Notes: generated from the sequence alone by a model not told the origin. A DNA stretch of 64,000 nucleotides from Deminuibacter soli (GCF_003412455.1 NZ_QTJU01000004.1:186001-250000), one strand, 5' to 3'. Shown: positions 27,829-37,933, numbered from the stretch's first letter. Numbers and translations: made by a program.

Positions 27829-27833
27829 CTGTA

Positions 27834-29327
27834 TTAATCGATTTTGGTAACCTTCAACAAGTTGGTGGGGAGGTGTAATTTAACAGGGGTGCTGCCTGTG
27901 TTGATTACAACGTCGCCGGTTTTGATGAAGCCTCTTTCTTTCAGGATATCGATCTGGTCGAACATGATATCATCCAGGCTTTCTTCTTCATCGTAGTAGA
28001 AGGCGCGTACACCCCAGCTTAAGCTCAGCTGGTTTACCAGTGATCTTTCTTTGGTGAAGATGTACAGCGGTGATTTGGGGCGGTAGCTGCTCAGTACAAA
28101 GGCGGTGTAACCACTCTGCGTCATACCGATGAGGGCATCGGCATTAATGTCGCGGGCAATTTTACAGGCATTGTAACAAACGGCATCACTCAGGAAAGAA
28201 GGTGAATGCGACTGTGGCTTCAGGTCTTCTTCGCGGTTGTAGCGGTATTCTGTTTTTTCTACTTCGAGAATGATTTTGCGCATGGTTTCCACTACCAGTG
28301 CAGGGTGCTGGCCGGTAGCAGTTTCACCGCTCAGCATCACGGCGTCGGCACCTTCCAGAACGGCGTTGGCCACGTCGGTGATTTCGCTGCGGTTGGGTTT
28401 AACACGGTCAATCATGCTTTCCATCATCTGGGTAGCAACGATAACCGGTTTACCACGGTGAATACATTTGCGGATGATATCGCGCTGCGCCATAGGCACT
28501 TTTTCAACAGGCAGCTCAACACCGAGGTCACCACGTGCAACCATCACGCCGTCTGATTCAACCACAATGTTGCGGAGATCTACCAGTGCAGATGGCATTT
28601 CAATTTTGGCAATTACTTTGGCAGTGCTGTTACGCTCGGCCAGTCTGCGTTTCAGGTCAACAATGTCTTCTGCTTTACGCACGAACGACAATGCAATCCA
28701 GTCCACATCCTGGGTAACGATAAATTCAAAATCAACGATGTCTTTTTCTGTCATCGCAGGCAGTGAAATAGCAGTATCAGGCAGGTTTACGCCTTTTTTG
28801 GGGTACAGGGTACCACCGTATGTTACGGCAACTTTTACATCGCCTTCTTTGGTTATTTCGATAACGACTACTTCCAGTTTGCCATCGTCGATCATGATTT
28901 TGTCGCCTACTTTCACATCGTCGTGCAGGTTGGGGTAAGAAACGTAGATCCTTTCTTTGGTACCTACTACTTTTTCTTTGGAAGTAAATGTGAGAATATC
29001 ACCGGTAGCAATGGGCAGCGCACCGTTTTCAATTTCACCTACACGCAGCTTAGGTCCCTGCAGGTCGGCGAGAATGGAAATATTGTAAGGCTCGGTTTTA
29101 TTGATGCTGCGGATGTGCTCAATGATTTTCGCTTTGTCCTCATGATTGCCATGCGAAAAATTGAGACGGAAAACGTTCACACCTGCCTTAACCAGTTCCA
29201 GTAATTTTTCGTACGTGTCACAGGCAGGACCTACTGTTGCAACAATCTTAGTTTTATGGAAAGTGTGTTCAATACCTGCTTTCATATCCATTTCCTTGTG
29301 CAGGTATTTTTCAATGTTTTTTGACAT
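27834..29327 (-). CDS. pyk: Pyruvate kinase
   Basis: 497 aa. TKIVATVGPACDTYEKL and VFRLNFSHGNHED open the barrel; IAKIEMPSALVDLRNI includes the catalytic Lys-Glu; MVARGDLGVELPVEKVP is the signature segment; VMLSGETATGQHPALVVETM follows. It makes pyruvate and ATP from phosphoenolpyruvate. The ~20-residue N-terminal extension before KTKIVATVGP is somewhat long, so a start at the internal Met (position 13 or 15) is possible. It lies 22 nt behind pfkA on the same strand, forming a glycolytic pair. Confidence 0.97.
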   Translation of the reverse strand: MSKNIEKYLHKEMDMKAGIEHTFHKTKIVATVGPACDTYEKLLELVKAGVNVFRLNFSHGNHEDKAKIIEHIRSINKTEPYNISILADLQGPKLRVGEIENGALPIATGDILTFTSKEKVVGTKERIYVSYPNLHDDVKVGDKIMIDDGKLEVVVIEITKEGDVKVAVTYGGTLYPKKGVNLPDTAISLPAMTEKDIVDFEFIVTQDVDWIALSFVRKAEDIVDLKRRLAERNSTAKVIAKIEMPSALVDLRNIVVESDGVMVARGDLGVELPVEKVPMAQRDIIRKCIHRGKPVIVATQMMESMIDRVKPNRSEITDVANAVLEGADAVMLSGETATGQHPALVVETMRKIILEVEKTEYRYNREEDLKPQSHSPSFLSDAVCYNACKIARDINADALIGMTQSGYTAFVLSSYRPKSPLYIFTKERSLVNQLSLSWGVRAFYYDEEESLDDIMFDQIDILKERGFIKTGDVVINTGSTPVKLHLPTNLLKVTKID

Positions 29328-29349
29328 GACTTGTCTTTTATGGGGATAT

Positions 29350-30333
29350 TTAACTAGCTAATACTTTAAGAATATGTAACCATTCATCGCTGAAGATATG
29401 TTTTTCTTTTACAGCGGTATCGAGGGGAATGTAATTCATCTGGTCGTTTACAATACCCACCATTACGTTGTGGCGGCCATGTAACAGGCTTTCCACTGCA
29501 TAATAGCCCATACGGCTGGCGATTAAACGGTCGAAACAGCTGGGGGCGCCGCCGCGCTGGATATGACCGAGAATGCTTACACGGATATCGGCATTGGGCA
29601 TTCTTTCTTTCAGAATTTTACCCACTTCATTGCCGCCGCCGAACTTATCGCCTTCTGCTACCACAATCAGGTTCACCAGTTTTTTACGGCGTTCCTTTTC
29701 GGTGAGCGAGGCCACCAGTTCATCAATATCGGTTTGTGCTTCGGGTACAAATACTTTTTCTGCACCGGTGGCAATACCACTGTGCAGTGCAATATAGCCC
29801 GCATCGCGGCCCATTACTTCTACCACAAACAGGCGGTCATGGGCATCTGCCGTATCGCGTATTTTATCGATGGCGTTTACAGCAGTGTTAACTGCGGTAT
29901 CAAAGCCAATGGTGTAATCAGTGCCTGCAATATCTTTATCAATGGTACCGGGAATACCGATACAGGGAATGTCGAATTCGTTGCTGAAACGCTGTGCGCC
30001 GTTAAAGCTGCCGTCGCCGCCAATTACCACCAAACCGTCAATACCTCTTTTGGCCAGGTTGTTATAGGCTTTTAAACGGCCTTCGGGGGTGAAAAACTCT
30101 TTACAACGTGCGGTTTTAAGGATGGTGCCGCCGCGCTGAATAATATTTGCCACGGATTTGGAATCCATATGGTAAATATCGTCTTCAATCATACCGGTAT
30201 AACCACGCACAACGCCATACACTTCCAGTCCATTATAAATTGCGGTTCTGACAACGGCTCTTACAGCAGCATTCATTCCCGGAGCATCGCCACCTGAGGT
30301 TAATACTCCGATCTTTGTAACTTTTTTCGACAT
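29350..30333 (-). CDS. pfkA: ATP-dependent 6-phosphofructokinase
   Basis: 327 aa. IGVLTSGGDAPGMNA (ATP site), LVVIGGDGSFNGA, and the catalytic IPGTIDKDIAGTDYTIGFDTA with the proton-acceptor Asp are all present, plus LGHIQRGGAPSCFDR. GGDG with Gly after it indicates ATP rather than pyrophosphate as donor. It phosphorylates fructose-6-P, the product of the NagB reaction encoded upstream. Transcribed with pyk. Confidence 0.97.
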   Translation of the reverse strand: MSKKVTKIGVLTSGGDAPGMNAAVRAVVRTAIYNGLEVYGVVRGYTGMIEDDIYHMDSKSVANIIQRGGTILKTARCKEFFTPEGRLKAYNNLAKRGIDGLVVIGGDGSFNGAQRFSNEFDIPCIGIPGTIDKDIAGTDYTIGFDTAVNTAVNAIDKIRDTADAHDRLFVVEVMGRDAGYIALHSGIATGAEKVFVPEAQTDIDELVASLTEKERRKKLVNLIVVAEGDKFGGGNEVGKILKERMPNADIRVSILGHIQRGGAPSCFDRLIASRMGYYAVESLLHGRHNVMVGIVNDQMNYIPLDTAVKEKHIFSDEWLHILKVLAS

Positions 30334-30743
30334 TTTGCAACAATCAAATTATTCTATTAAAGAATTTCACGGTCAGCAGGTAAATTATTTAATAAACTTT
30401 CGCAATCGTTTTCGAAGTTTCAAAAATACGTATTTGCCTGCAACTAACATTTAACAAGGCATAATTCATTTTTTACACAGGATCACGAAGTAAAAAACAC
30501 GTATATGGAAAACTGTAATTATCGTTTTACGGAAAACATTGCTGCCTGTACGCGCCCGCAAGGTAAGCAGGATAATCGGGAATGCGTATTTTAATATCGT
30601 TAAGATATAGTGCCTGCGCCTGCTAAAACAACAACAGCGGGCTAATTTTACCCGCTGCAAATGTTGGCAGTGATTTTTATTTTCCAGGAACTGCACCAGA
30701 AACTATAACAAAACAAATAATTGTTAGTTTCTGCAATAAACAG
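30334..30743. other. 410-bp gap upstream of pfkA, no gene
   Basis: AT-rich, with no coding-quality frame on either strand. The part next to pfkA should hold its promoter. No terminator for the DinB gene was recognised. Confidence 0.6.
30421..30428 (-). promoter_or_regulatory. Candidate minus-7 box TATTTTTG of pfkA-pyk
   Basis: Exact TAnnTTTG match 88 nt before the pfkA start, in an AT-rich gap, so chance occurrence is possible. Confidence 0.4.
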
Positions 30744-31262
30744 CTACAGGTAACGTTGCTCCAGTATATTTTTATGATGCAGCAAATGACCAAACAAAAT
30801 AAACGCAACCGCGTTGGCACTGATAGGCGTGTGGTTGTTCACGGTACCGGTTTGCTGCAGGCTTTCAGGGGTTAATGAAGCCAGCATGGCATCTGTGCTT
30901 TGGCGCAGCAGGTTCAACTCTTCTTTCAGCGAAGCCATACTGCGTTTGCCTACACTTACTGCTGCTGCGGCGGCATAATCGTTTTCTTCAAAACCGGGCA
31001 GCGGTGTTTTATCGGCACGTGCAATGCGCAATACCCTGTATGAAAAAATGCGTTCGGAATCAATAATGTGCTGCAGCATTTCCTTTATGGTCCATTTACC
31101 GGAGGCGTAAGCGTAATCTGCCTTGCTTTCGGGTAATGCATTGTAAAATTCAAAAATAGCGGCTGAGTGGTTACGCATTAACTCAGTAACAGATTCGCCG
31201 GTAGCAAGGGATATATAACCGGCATGATAAGGCGCGTGCTCAGTAGTAGCAGGTCTTGGCAT
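30744..31262 (-). CDS. DinB-superfamily four-helix protein
   Basis: 172 aa. KWTIKEMLQHIIDSERIFSYR and the C-terminal FILFGHLLHHKNILEQRYL give the three-histidine metal site of the DinB/YfiT fold. Bacteroidota carry many such proteins, linked to thiol-dependent transfer reactions in a few studied cases; the role here is unknown. It begins 5 nt behind the subtilase gene and is probably co-transcribed with it. Confidence 0.85.
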   Translation of the reverse strand: MPRPATTEHAPYHAGYISLATGESVTELMRNHSAAIFEFYNALPESKADYAYASGKWTIKEMLQHIIDSERIFSYRVLRIARADKTPLPGFEENDYAAAAAVSVGKRSMASLKEELNLLRQSTDAMLASLTPESLQQTGTVNNHTPISANAVAFILFGHLLHHKNILEQRYL

Positions 31263-31267
31263 AGTTG

Positions 31268-32971
31268 TTAATTGAGTTTGTTGTTGCGCAGCATTACCGG
31301 TTTGGGCGCAGCCGGTACAGGAGCAGGTGTTTTCTTCCTGTCTTCAGGTGCCAGCTTCGATGCTATTTCCAGCGCACGGTAAGCATTTACAAAACCGCCG
31401 GTTTGGCAAAGCTCGGTTAATGATACCTTGTCCTTTGTGCCTGGTTTCACAATTTTGATGGTGCTGTCGCAACCGAAGGCTGATTGCTGTATGGCATATT
31501 TTACCTGCGTGGCAGACAGCTCGGGAAAATACTCGCGGATCATTGCTGCAATGCCTGTAACAACAGGTGCTGCCATACTGGTACCTCTTAAAAAGCCATA
31601 AGAACTTTTGCCCGGCAGGGTAGAATAAATTTTTACACCCGGCGCAAATATGTCAACATTGTTGTGACCGTAATTGCTGAAATCGGCAATAATTCCACCG
31701 TCTCCAATCTGCGGATCGCTGCTGGCGCCAACGGTGATAAAATTATTCGCGTGGTTGTGGAAGGTCTGCAAATCAGGGTTGGGAAAATTGTCTTTCTGAT
31801 CCACGTCTTCCGATTCATTGCCTGCTGCATGTACAATCAGTACGTCTTTGTTTTCTGCATAGCGAATGGCTTCATCTACCCATTGTTTCTCGGGCGACAG
31901 GGCTTTGCCAAAACTCATGTTGATGACTTTCGCTCCGTTGTCAACCGCGTATTTAATAGCAAGGGCTACATCTTTATCGTATTCATCGCCATCGGGAATG
32001 GCGCGTATCATCATTATTTTCACATTATCGGCCACACCGTCAATACCGGTATTGTTGTTGCGTTCGGCAGCAATAATACCGCTTACATGCGTGCCATGCA
32101 AGGGATTGGGACCCATTACATCGTTGTTGCCGTAAAACTGGTCGCTGATGTCGTAGTAATTGTCTTTCACTACCTGCTCACGGTAATCTGGCGGCGCCAC
32201 ATCACGCGCTTCCATGGATTCTTTTTTACCGGAAACATATTCGTCGAGGTCGCTGAGTATGGCGGTGTTTTTTTCATCGCCTTCCAGTGTCATCAGCTTG
32301 CAGCAGGTGAGGTAACCCAGTTTGGCCTGTTTGCCAGCCTGTGTGGCAGGCTGAAACTTTTCCAGTTCCTGCAGGGTATATTCTTCAACACCCATTTCTT
32401 CGCGCAATACTTTATCGTGTTTCTTCAGCGCCTTCATGGTTACTTCCACAAACATCAGCTCTACCTGTTCATCAGTGCTTACGTTCATTTCCTTCGCAGC
32501 CTTTTTCCAGATATCGTACGCATAGCGGTCGCCCGGGGTAAGACTGTCTTCTACAATTGCCTTACCTGCAAACTTGCTTTTGAAGCGATGGTATACGCGT
32601 GTTTTTTCGTCGCTGGTTTTTTTGAGGTTGCGACCGTTTTTGTTGCCAAGGAAATTCCAGCCGTATACATCATCGATGTAACCATTGTGGTCGTCGTCGA
32701 TACCGTTGCCGGGTATCTCGCGTGTATTGTGCCAGAGAATATTTTTGAGGTCTTCGTGTGCAGTGTCAACACCTGAATCAATCACCGCAACAATCAGCGG
32801 GGTGCTTTTGCGGCCTTGCATAAACTGGTAAGCTTCATCGATGCTTACGCCGTAGAAACCATCTTTTTTCAGATCCCTGAGATGCCAGCCTTTTAAACTG
32901 GATTGTGCAAACAATCCGTTACAGCAGGCGATCAATAGTATGAATAGGATATTGCGTTTTCTCCTGTGCAT
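31268..32971 (-). CDS. S8 family serine peptidase (subtilase) with large insert
   Basis: 567 aa, signal peptide MHRRKRNILFILLIACCNGLFAQ. The catalytic triad is D65 (AVIDSGVDTAH), H295 (LHGTHVSG) and S465 (RGTSMAAP), with oxyanion Asn in HAAGNESED. The Asp-His spacing of 230 residues is far above the usual 30-50; the insert at ~110-275 is rich in Lys and Glu and predicted helical. No pro-domain or C-terminal secretion domain is visible, so the product is periplasmic or released. The start gives a standard Sec leader. Confidence 0.92.
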   Translation of the reverse strand: MHRRKRNILFILLIACCNGLFAQSSLKGWHLRDLKKDGFYGVSIDEAYQFMQGRKSTPLIVAVIDSGVDTAHEDLKNILWHNTREIPGNGIDDDHNGYIDDVYGWNFLGNKNGRNLKKTSDEKTRVYHRFKSKFAGKAIVEDSLTPGDRYAYDIWKKAAKEMNVSTDEQVELMFVEVTMKALKKHDKVLREEMGVEEYTLQELEKFQPATQAGKQAKLGYLTCCKLMTLEGDEKNTAILSDLDEYVSGKKESMEARDVAPPDYREQVVKDNYYDISDQFYGNNDVMGPNPLHGTHVSGIIAAERNNNTGIDGVADNVKIMMIRAIPDGDEYDKDVALAIKYAVDNGAKVINMSFGKALSPEKQWVDEAIRYAENKDVLIVHAAGNESEDVDQKDNFPNPDLQTFHNHANNFITVGASSDPQIGDGGIIADFSNYGHNNVDIFAPGVKIYSTLPGKSSYGFLRGTSMAAPVVTGIAAMIREYFPELSATQVKYAIQQSAFGCDSTIKIVKPGTKDKVSLTELCQTGGFVNAYRALEIASKLAPEDRKKTPAPVPAAPKPVMLRNNKLN

Positions 32972-33064
32972 TGGCTGACGGTAATTTTTACAAAATTGCG
33001 ACGGACTGCTAATTTAAGGAGTTAACGCGGAAAGATTTAAGGAAATCTTAGGGGGATGTTGCAG

Positions 33065-33118
33065 CAGGTTCAATTGCCGGATGGTTGTTGAACCATTGAA
33101 CAATTGAACCATTGCACC
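33065..33118. repeat. CAATTG/CCATTGAAC low-complexity words
   Basis: TTGAACCATTGAACAATTGA at 33089-33108 and neighbouring units lie between the ALDH stop and the subtilase start. The same words occur at 14620, 39110, 48550 and 61430. Confidence 0.6.
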
Positions 33119-33128
33119 TGTGCTGTAA

Positions 33129-34655
33129 TTATAAATCGAATTTAATACCCTGTGCCAGTGGCAGTTGCGTGCTCCAGTTGATGGTATTGGTTTGCCTGCG
33201 CATGTAAGCTTTCCAGGCATCGGAGCCGCTTTCCCTGCCGCCGCCGGTTTCTTTTTCTCCGCCAAAAGCGCCGCCTATTTCGGCCCCGCTGGTGCCGATG
33301 TTAACATTTGCGATGCCGCAATCGCTGCCGGTATGGGCCAGGAACTGCTCTGCCTCGCGCAGGTGCATGGTCATAATGGCGGATGATAATCCCTGCGGAA
33401 CACCATTCTGAAGGGCAATGGCTTCGTTGAGATCGCTGTATTTAATGAGGTATAAAACAGGCGCAAAGGTTTCGTGCTGCACAATGGCCATATCGTTGGT
33501 AACCGCTGCAATACAGGGTTTTACATAACAGCCGCTTTCAAATCCGGCGCCTTCCAGCACACCACCTTCTACCAGGAAGGTGCCGCCCTGCTGTTTGCAC
33601 TGCTCAATCGCCTGCAAATAGTTGGCTACCGCATCTTTATCAATCACCGGACCTACATGGTTGTGCTGATCCAGCGGGTTGCCTATTTTCAGCTGTTTGT
33701 ACGCATTCACCAATTTCTGTACAAAGCTGTCGTATACCGATTCATGGATAATGAGCCTGCGGGTGCTGGTGCAACGCTGCCCGGCAGTACCTACTGCACC
33801 AAACACGGCGCCTACAAGCGACATGTCGAGGTCTGCATGCTGTGAAATGATGATGGCATTGTTGCCACCCAATTCCAGGATGGATTTGCCCAAACGTGCT
33901 GCCACAGCTGCACCTACCTGGCGGCCCATGCGTGTGCTGCCGGTAGCAGAGATCAGCGCAATGCGCGTATCTGCTGCCAGCCATTCGCCGGTTTCGCGGC
34001 CACCCTGTACCAGGCTGCAAACGCCTTCGGGTATATTGTTCGCTTTTAATACTTTGCTGATGATGTTTTGCACTGCAACGGCGCAAAGCGGTGTTTTTTC
34101 ACTGGGTTTCCAGATGCAGACGTTGCCGCAGATCCAGCCCAGCATGCTGTTCCAGCTCCATACGGCAACCGGGAAGTTAAACGCAGAAATAATACCTACA
34201 ATGCCCAATGGATGCCATTGCTCGTACATGCGGTGCATGGGGCGTTCGCTGTGCATGGTTAAGCCGTACAACTGGCGGGAGAGGCCCACTGCAAAATCGC
34301 AGATATCAATCATTTCCTGCACTTCGCCGTATCCTTCCTGCAGGCTTTTGCCCATTTCATAACTCACCAGCTGTCCCAGCGCTTCTTTGTTTTCCCGCAG
34401 GGCCTCACCCATCTGGCGCACTATTTCGCCGCGTTTGGGGGCAGGTACCATGCGCCATTCGGCAAATGCAGCGGTAGCTGTGGCAATTACCTGTTCGTAT
34501 GCTTCGCGGCTGCAGGTGGTTACCCGGGCCAGCAATTTCCCGTCAACCGGTGAGTACGAATCTATTACTGCACCGTTGGTATTTATCCAGTTTAAACCGG
34601 TAGATACGCCCTGGTTCAGGGCCTGTATGTTCAGTTTTGCAAGTATATCGTTCAT
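33129..34655 (-). CDS. Aldehyde dehydrogenase, ALDH7 (aminoadipate-semialdehyde) type
   Basis: 508 aa. The catalytic Cys lies in [13 protein letters not shown] and the general-base Glu in [23 protein letters not shown] is the cofactor-binding segment. The C-terminal [20 protein letters not shown] with [16 protein letters not shown] is diagnostic of the ALDH7A1/antiquitin group, which oxidises alpha-aminoadipic semialdehyde (piperideine-6-carboxylate) in lysine catabolism. No other lysine-degradation gene is nearby, so the physiological role is inferred from family only. Monocistronic. Confidence 0.92.
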   Translation of the reverse strand: MNDILAKLNIQALNQGVSTGLNWINTNGAVIDSYSPVDGKLLARVTTCSREAYEQVIATATAAFAEWRMVPAPKRGEIVRQMGEALRENKEALGQLVSYEMGKSLQEGYGEVQEMIDICDFAVGLSRQLYGLTMHSERPMHRMYEQWHPLGIVGIISAFNFPVAVWSWNSMLGWICGNVCIWKPSEKTPLCAVAVQNIISKVLKANNIPEGVCSLVQGGRETGEWLAADTRIALISATGSTRMGRQVGAAVAARLGKSILELGGNNAIIISQHADLDMSLVGAVFGAVGTAGQRCTSTRRLIIHESVYDSFVQKLVNAYKQLKIGNPLDQHNHVGPVIDKDAVANYLQAIEQCKQQGGTFLVEGGVLEGAGFESGCYVKPCIAAVTNDMAIVQHETFAPVLYLIKYSDLNEAIALQNGVPQGLSSAIMTMHLREAEQFLAHTGSDCGIANVNIGTSGAEIGGAFGGEKETGGGRESGSDAWKAYMRRQTNTINWSTQLPLAQGIKFDL

Positions 34656-34686
34656 GGATGCAATTTAAGGGAAAGGCATCGAGAAT

Positions 34687-34865
34687 CGAGAATCGACAGT
34701 CGAGACTATCTGAGCGGGTCTTTTCGTGAGGCGTGAATCGTCAGTCGTGAGTGATTTGAGCGAGTACCAATTTCGAGAATCGACAATCGACAGTCGGGAT
34801 GATCTGTCCGAAGGATTCCTTTGTACAGCGAGTATATACCTGTTGCCGGTGGGGACACCGGCAAC
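34687..34865. repeat. Composite repeat cluster with perfect 10-bp hairpin
   Basis: Contains TCGACAGTCGA elements at 34687-34707 and 34783-34796, a 25-nt word at 34759-34783 identical to 48385-48409, GTCAGTCGTGAGTGA near 34739, and the hairpin GTTGCCGGTG-GGGA-CACCGGCAAC at 34842-34865. No gene. Confidence 0.75.
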
Positions 34866-34920
34866 GGCAAAGTTAGCAGTGTTTTTTACTCACCACTGAC
34901 CACTCACCACTCACCAGTAT

Positions 34921-35616
34921 TCAGCTGTCCATCTTCTTCTGCAATATGTCCTGTACCTGCTTCTGGTAGGTGTAACTGATGGGGATGGTTTTGTCAGCAA
35001 TGCGGATAGAGTTTTTGTTCCAGCCGTCAACTTTTTCTACGGGAACAATATAGGAGCGGTGCACACGCACAAATTTGGACACCGGCAGCTTTTCTGCAAC
35101 GGCTTTCATGCTCATGTGTACCAGTATAGGTTTGGGACTAATATAAATTTTGATATAATCATCCAGCGCTTCTATCAGGTCGATGTCTTTGAAGTAAATT
35201 TTATTCCACTGGTAATTGTGTTTTACAAACAGGTAGCCTTCATTGATCTCCTTGTTCTGGCGGTAATCGATGAGTTCCCTTGCCTTGGTTACTGCCTTTA
35301 CAAAACGTTCGTAATCGAATGGCTTAACCAGGTAGTCTACCGCATCGAGGTTAAAGCCTTCTGCCGCATACTGGCCAAAGGCCGTGGTGAAAATAACCAA
35401 CGGTTTGTTTTCGAGACTGCTGAACAGTTCCAGCCCGTTGATATCGGGCATCTGTATGTCGAGAAACAGCAGGTCAATATCATTGTGTTGCAGGTATTCC
35501 CTGGCCTTTACGGCATCGGTAAAAGTGGCAACAATATCGAGCTCACCTGTTTTACGGGCATAACCCTGTACCAGTTGCAACGCGAGCGGTTCATCATCAA
35601 TGGCTACACATTTCAT
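34921..35616 (-). CDS. LytTR-family response regulator
   Basis: 231 aa. Receiver domain ~1-120 with acidic pair D7-D8, phosphoacceptor D53 (LFLDIQMPDING), Thr in IFTTAFGQYA and Lys in DYLVKPFDYER. LytTR DNA-binding domain ~140-228 (DLIEALDDYIKIY, FVRVHRSYIVPVEKVDGW). It overlaps the kinase gene by 4 nt (ATGA), so translation is coupled. The target operon is not evident. Confidence 0.95.
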   Translation of the reverse strand: MKCVAIDDEPLALQLVQGYARKTGELDIVATFTDAVKAREYLQHNDIDLLFLDIQMPDINGLELFSSLENKPLVIFTTAFGQYAAEGFNLDAVDYLVKPFDYERFVKAVTKARELIDYRQNKEINEGYLFVKHNYQWNKIYFKDIDLIEALDDYIKIYISPKPILVHMSMKAVAEKLPVSKFVRVHRSYIVPVEKVDGWNKNSIRIADKTIPISYTYQKQVQDILQKKMDS

Positions 35617-36680
35617 ACATTCATATTTAGGCGAAGCAGCACATTGTACTGCCTGGTGTTTGATTCAATGGATAACGTATGTTTACCGGGGTACAGCAGC
35701 TCCAGCCTGCGGCGGGTGTTGACAATACCGGTTCCGGTGCTTTCGTGCTTGAGTGATACAGGCACAATATCGTTTACGCAGGTGAAAATAAGCTCATGCT
35801 GCTGTACAGCAATAAAAATGCTGATATGCGAAGGGTGGTGGGTGCTGATGCCGTATTTAAACGCATTCTCGATGAAAGGAATAAACAGCAGCGGCGAAAT
35901 AAGGGTGTTTTCGAGTTCCCCCTCTGTAGTGAAATCAATACGCACCATATCGGTAAGGCGTATCTTCTGCAGGTCTATGTAACTGCGTATAAATTCAATT
36001 TCATCAGCCAGCGGCACTTCATCGTTTTTCGATTCTTCCAGGGTGTAACGCATAATGCGCGACAGCTTCATTACTGCGTCGGATGTTTTTTCACTGTTGG
36101 TAATGCTGAGCGAATAAATGCTGTTCAGCGTGTTGAACAGGAAGTGCGGGTTTACCTGCGATTTCAGTAACGAGAGTTCGGTTTGTAATTGCTGTTTGGT
36201 TATTTCCTGCCGTGTTTCTTCTGCATAAAACCACTGGGCAATAACCTTCGAGCTGCTGCTGATGATAAACGTAAGCAGGAACAGGGTTAAAGGACCGGGG
36301 CCAAAGAAACGCGGCTTGAATTTAAAGTTGGGGTTCTTTTGCAGCTGCGACAGTAACCATGCCTTGGTTTCAGGAGAATCTACAAAAATAAAAAACATTA
36401 CACCCAGGTACAACAACAGGTAGGCAATCACTGCTGCAATGTATACCAGTGTTTGCTTGCGGGCAAGCAGCCTGGGAATAAGCCACCAGCGGTTTAAATA
36501 ATAAAAGGTAATGAGGATGATATTGGATGAAATCAGCATCCATATAAAACGCTGGCTTTCAAAAGGCGATATTTTGGAATTGGATGGAAACAGGAATGCA
36601 AAAGGCAGCATAAAAAATATGGCCCATGCTGCGATGTTCAGAATTATTTGAGCGGCTAAGCTTTTTTGTTTCAATACCAA
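35613..36680 (-). CDS. LytS/YehU-type sensor histidine kinase
   Basis: 355 aa. Four membrane segments within ~10-160, then the His_kinase domain with QVNPHFLFNTLNSIYSLS (phosphorylated His in PHFLFN) and an HATPase N-box FIPFIENAFKYGIS. A G-box STGTGIVNTRRRLELLY follows. It phosphorylates the LytTR regulator encoded immediately downstream. No recognised extracellular sensor domain; the membrane part may sense envelope state. Confidence 0.94.
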   Translation of the reverse strand: MVLKQKSLAAQIILNIAAWAIFFMLPFAFLFPSNSKISPFESQRFIWMLISSNIILITFYYLNRWWLIPRLLARKQTLVYIAAVIAYLLLYLGVMFFIFVDSPETKAWLLSQLQKNPNFKFKPRFFGPGPLTLFLLTFIISSSSKVIAQWFYAEETRQEITKQQLQTELSLLKSQVNPHFLFNTLNSIYSLSITNSEKTSDAVMKLSRIMRYTLEESKNDEVPLADEIEFIRSYIDLQKIRLTDMVRIDFTTEGELENTLISPLLFIPFIENAFKYGISTHHPSHISIFIAVQQHELIFTCVNDIVPVSLKHESTGTGIVNTRRRLELLYPGKHTLSIESNTRQYNVLLRLNMNV

Positions 36681-37019
36681 TGTAATTGAGTTCAGCGATG
36701 AAAGTTATAAATAATTTAAGGTTTGAGTAAACCACCAGGGATGTTTTCTTTTTCAGAAAAACATCCCTGTTGTACCGCAATGAGGTCGACCCTGTAACCC
36801 TGCTGCAAATGGTTGACCACCGAATAAAAATTCAGCCCGTCATTGCGGGGTGGTTATAAGTTGATACCAGGTTTGGTAGGCTGTTTCAGCAAACTTAAAA
36901 ACAATGCCGGATGCAGGAATTGCTTTTTAGATAATAGGAGGTATTTTATCGGTGGGAGCAGATTTCTGCCCGCGAAGCCTGTTGGCGCCTGCATTTGGGC
37001 CTGGCTATGTTATAGAAAA
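36681..37019. other. Gap upstream of the sensor kinase, no gene
   Basis: About 340 bp between the kinase start and the terminator of the lipoprotein gene. Short frames on both strands lack coding character. Near 36734-36780 AAACATCCCTG and its complement form a partial inverted repeat (ACCAGGGATGTTTT / AAAACATCCCTGTT). Confidence 0.5.
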
Positions 37020-37053
37020 GCAAAGGGCCGCATACCTGCGGCCCTTTGCTTTT
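37020..37053 (-). terminator. Strong terminator of the lipoprotein gene
   Basis: Perfect 13-bp stem (GCAAAGGGCCGCA at 37020-37032 and its complement at 37037-37049) with a TACC loop; T-rich on both sides, 20 nt past the lipoprotein stop. Confidence 0.85.
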
Positions 37054-37072
37054 GTTATAGCTAACTAAATCG

Positions 37073-37933
37073 TTACTGCACGTTGGCTTTTACCCAAAAC
37101 ACCACGTCTTTGTGAATTTTTGCAAGATTCTCGTTATAAGCCCCGCCCTGGTAATTGCTGCCAAATGCCGGGTTACGGCGTCCGCGGCCACGGCCGCCAA
37201 AGCCTTCATCTGTGCCGGTAAAGCTTTGTTCAGATTTGTCATCGCCCTGCTTTTTGGCAAAGCCATGAATGCGGGCGCCCACATACAAGGATATTGGCGT
37301 ACCGGTAAGCCGGAAGTTTTCACCCAATATTTCTTTCAATGGTACTGCTGCTTCATATACCAGGTTGTTGTTGCCATCTTCGGCCAGTGCTACTGATGGC
37401 CCGTGCTCGTTTTTCTTGAGGTGAAGGCCATCATGAAAATACAGCAGGCCATGGGTTTGCATCATCATGGCTTTTTGTATCATGGCTTTTTTGGGGCTGG
37501 TGTTGGCATTGGCTGCTGCCGGTGCAGGCACCGGGATGTCCATGTTCTGATCTGCCACCGGGAAACCGATCACCACCTGTTCTTTCTTTTTTGAAGCAGT
37601 GTCGAGATACAGGTCTAACCCGTTGCGCAGTATTTTGTATTGCGTAGCCTGGTTCATCACATGTATGGCGATGTAGAGATTGGCAGTATCGGCCTGCAGT
37701 GTGGTGGTAATGCCAGTGCTGTGGTCAGTAAGGGCAGCAGGCACATTCCATTCGCTGATATCGCCGTCTACCGTAACAGGGGTAGTAGTGCGGGTAACAG
37801 ATACAGGCGGCTGTTCTGCAATAACGTCTTCAAATTTTTTCTCCGAATCGTCAGATCCTGTGCTTTTTTTGCTGCTTCCGCAGGAAGCGGCCAGTAAGGC
37901 GATAATACATACAGCGGTAACGCGGTTGCGCAT
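37073..37933 (-). CDS. Lipoprotein with CBM9/DOMON-like beta-sandwich
   Basis: 286 aa from the ATG at 37933, chosen because MRNRVTAVCIIALLAASC is then a lipoprotein leader with lipobox LAASC; the longer frame to 38038 has no leader. After a Ser/Asp/Lys linker, VTVDGDISEWNVPA and LYIAIHVMNQATQYKI match the start of CBM9-like domains that occur as sensors or binders in Bacteroidota. The C-terminus has a Gly/Arg-rich loop (FGGRGRGRRNPAFG). No catalytic site seen. Function unknown; probably envelope-located. Confidence 0.75.
   Translation of the reverse strand: MRNRVTAVCIIALLAASCGSSKKSTGSDDSEKKFEDVIAEQPPVSVTRTTTPVTVDGDISEWNVPAALTDHSTGITTTLQADTANLYIAIHVMNQATQYKILRNGLDLYLDTASKKKEQVVIGFPVADQNMDIPVPAPAAANANTSPKKAMIQKAMMMQTHGLLYFHDGLHLKKNEHGPSVALAEDGNNNLVYEAAVPLKEILGENFRLTGTPISLYVGARIHGFAKKQGDDKSEQSFTGTDEGFGGRGRGRRNPAFGSNYQGGAYNENLAKIHKDVVFWVKANVQ

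Noticed and set aside
30466-30696. 76-aa minus-strand frame upstream of pfkA
   Set aside because: Basic, Cys/Phe-rich with no family features, in an AT-rich promoter gap.
31664-32776. 370-aa plus-strand open frame opposite the subtilase
   Set aside because: Antisense to the catalytic motifs of the subtilase; Phe/Val-rich shadow typical of this codon usage.
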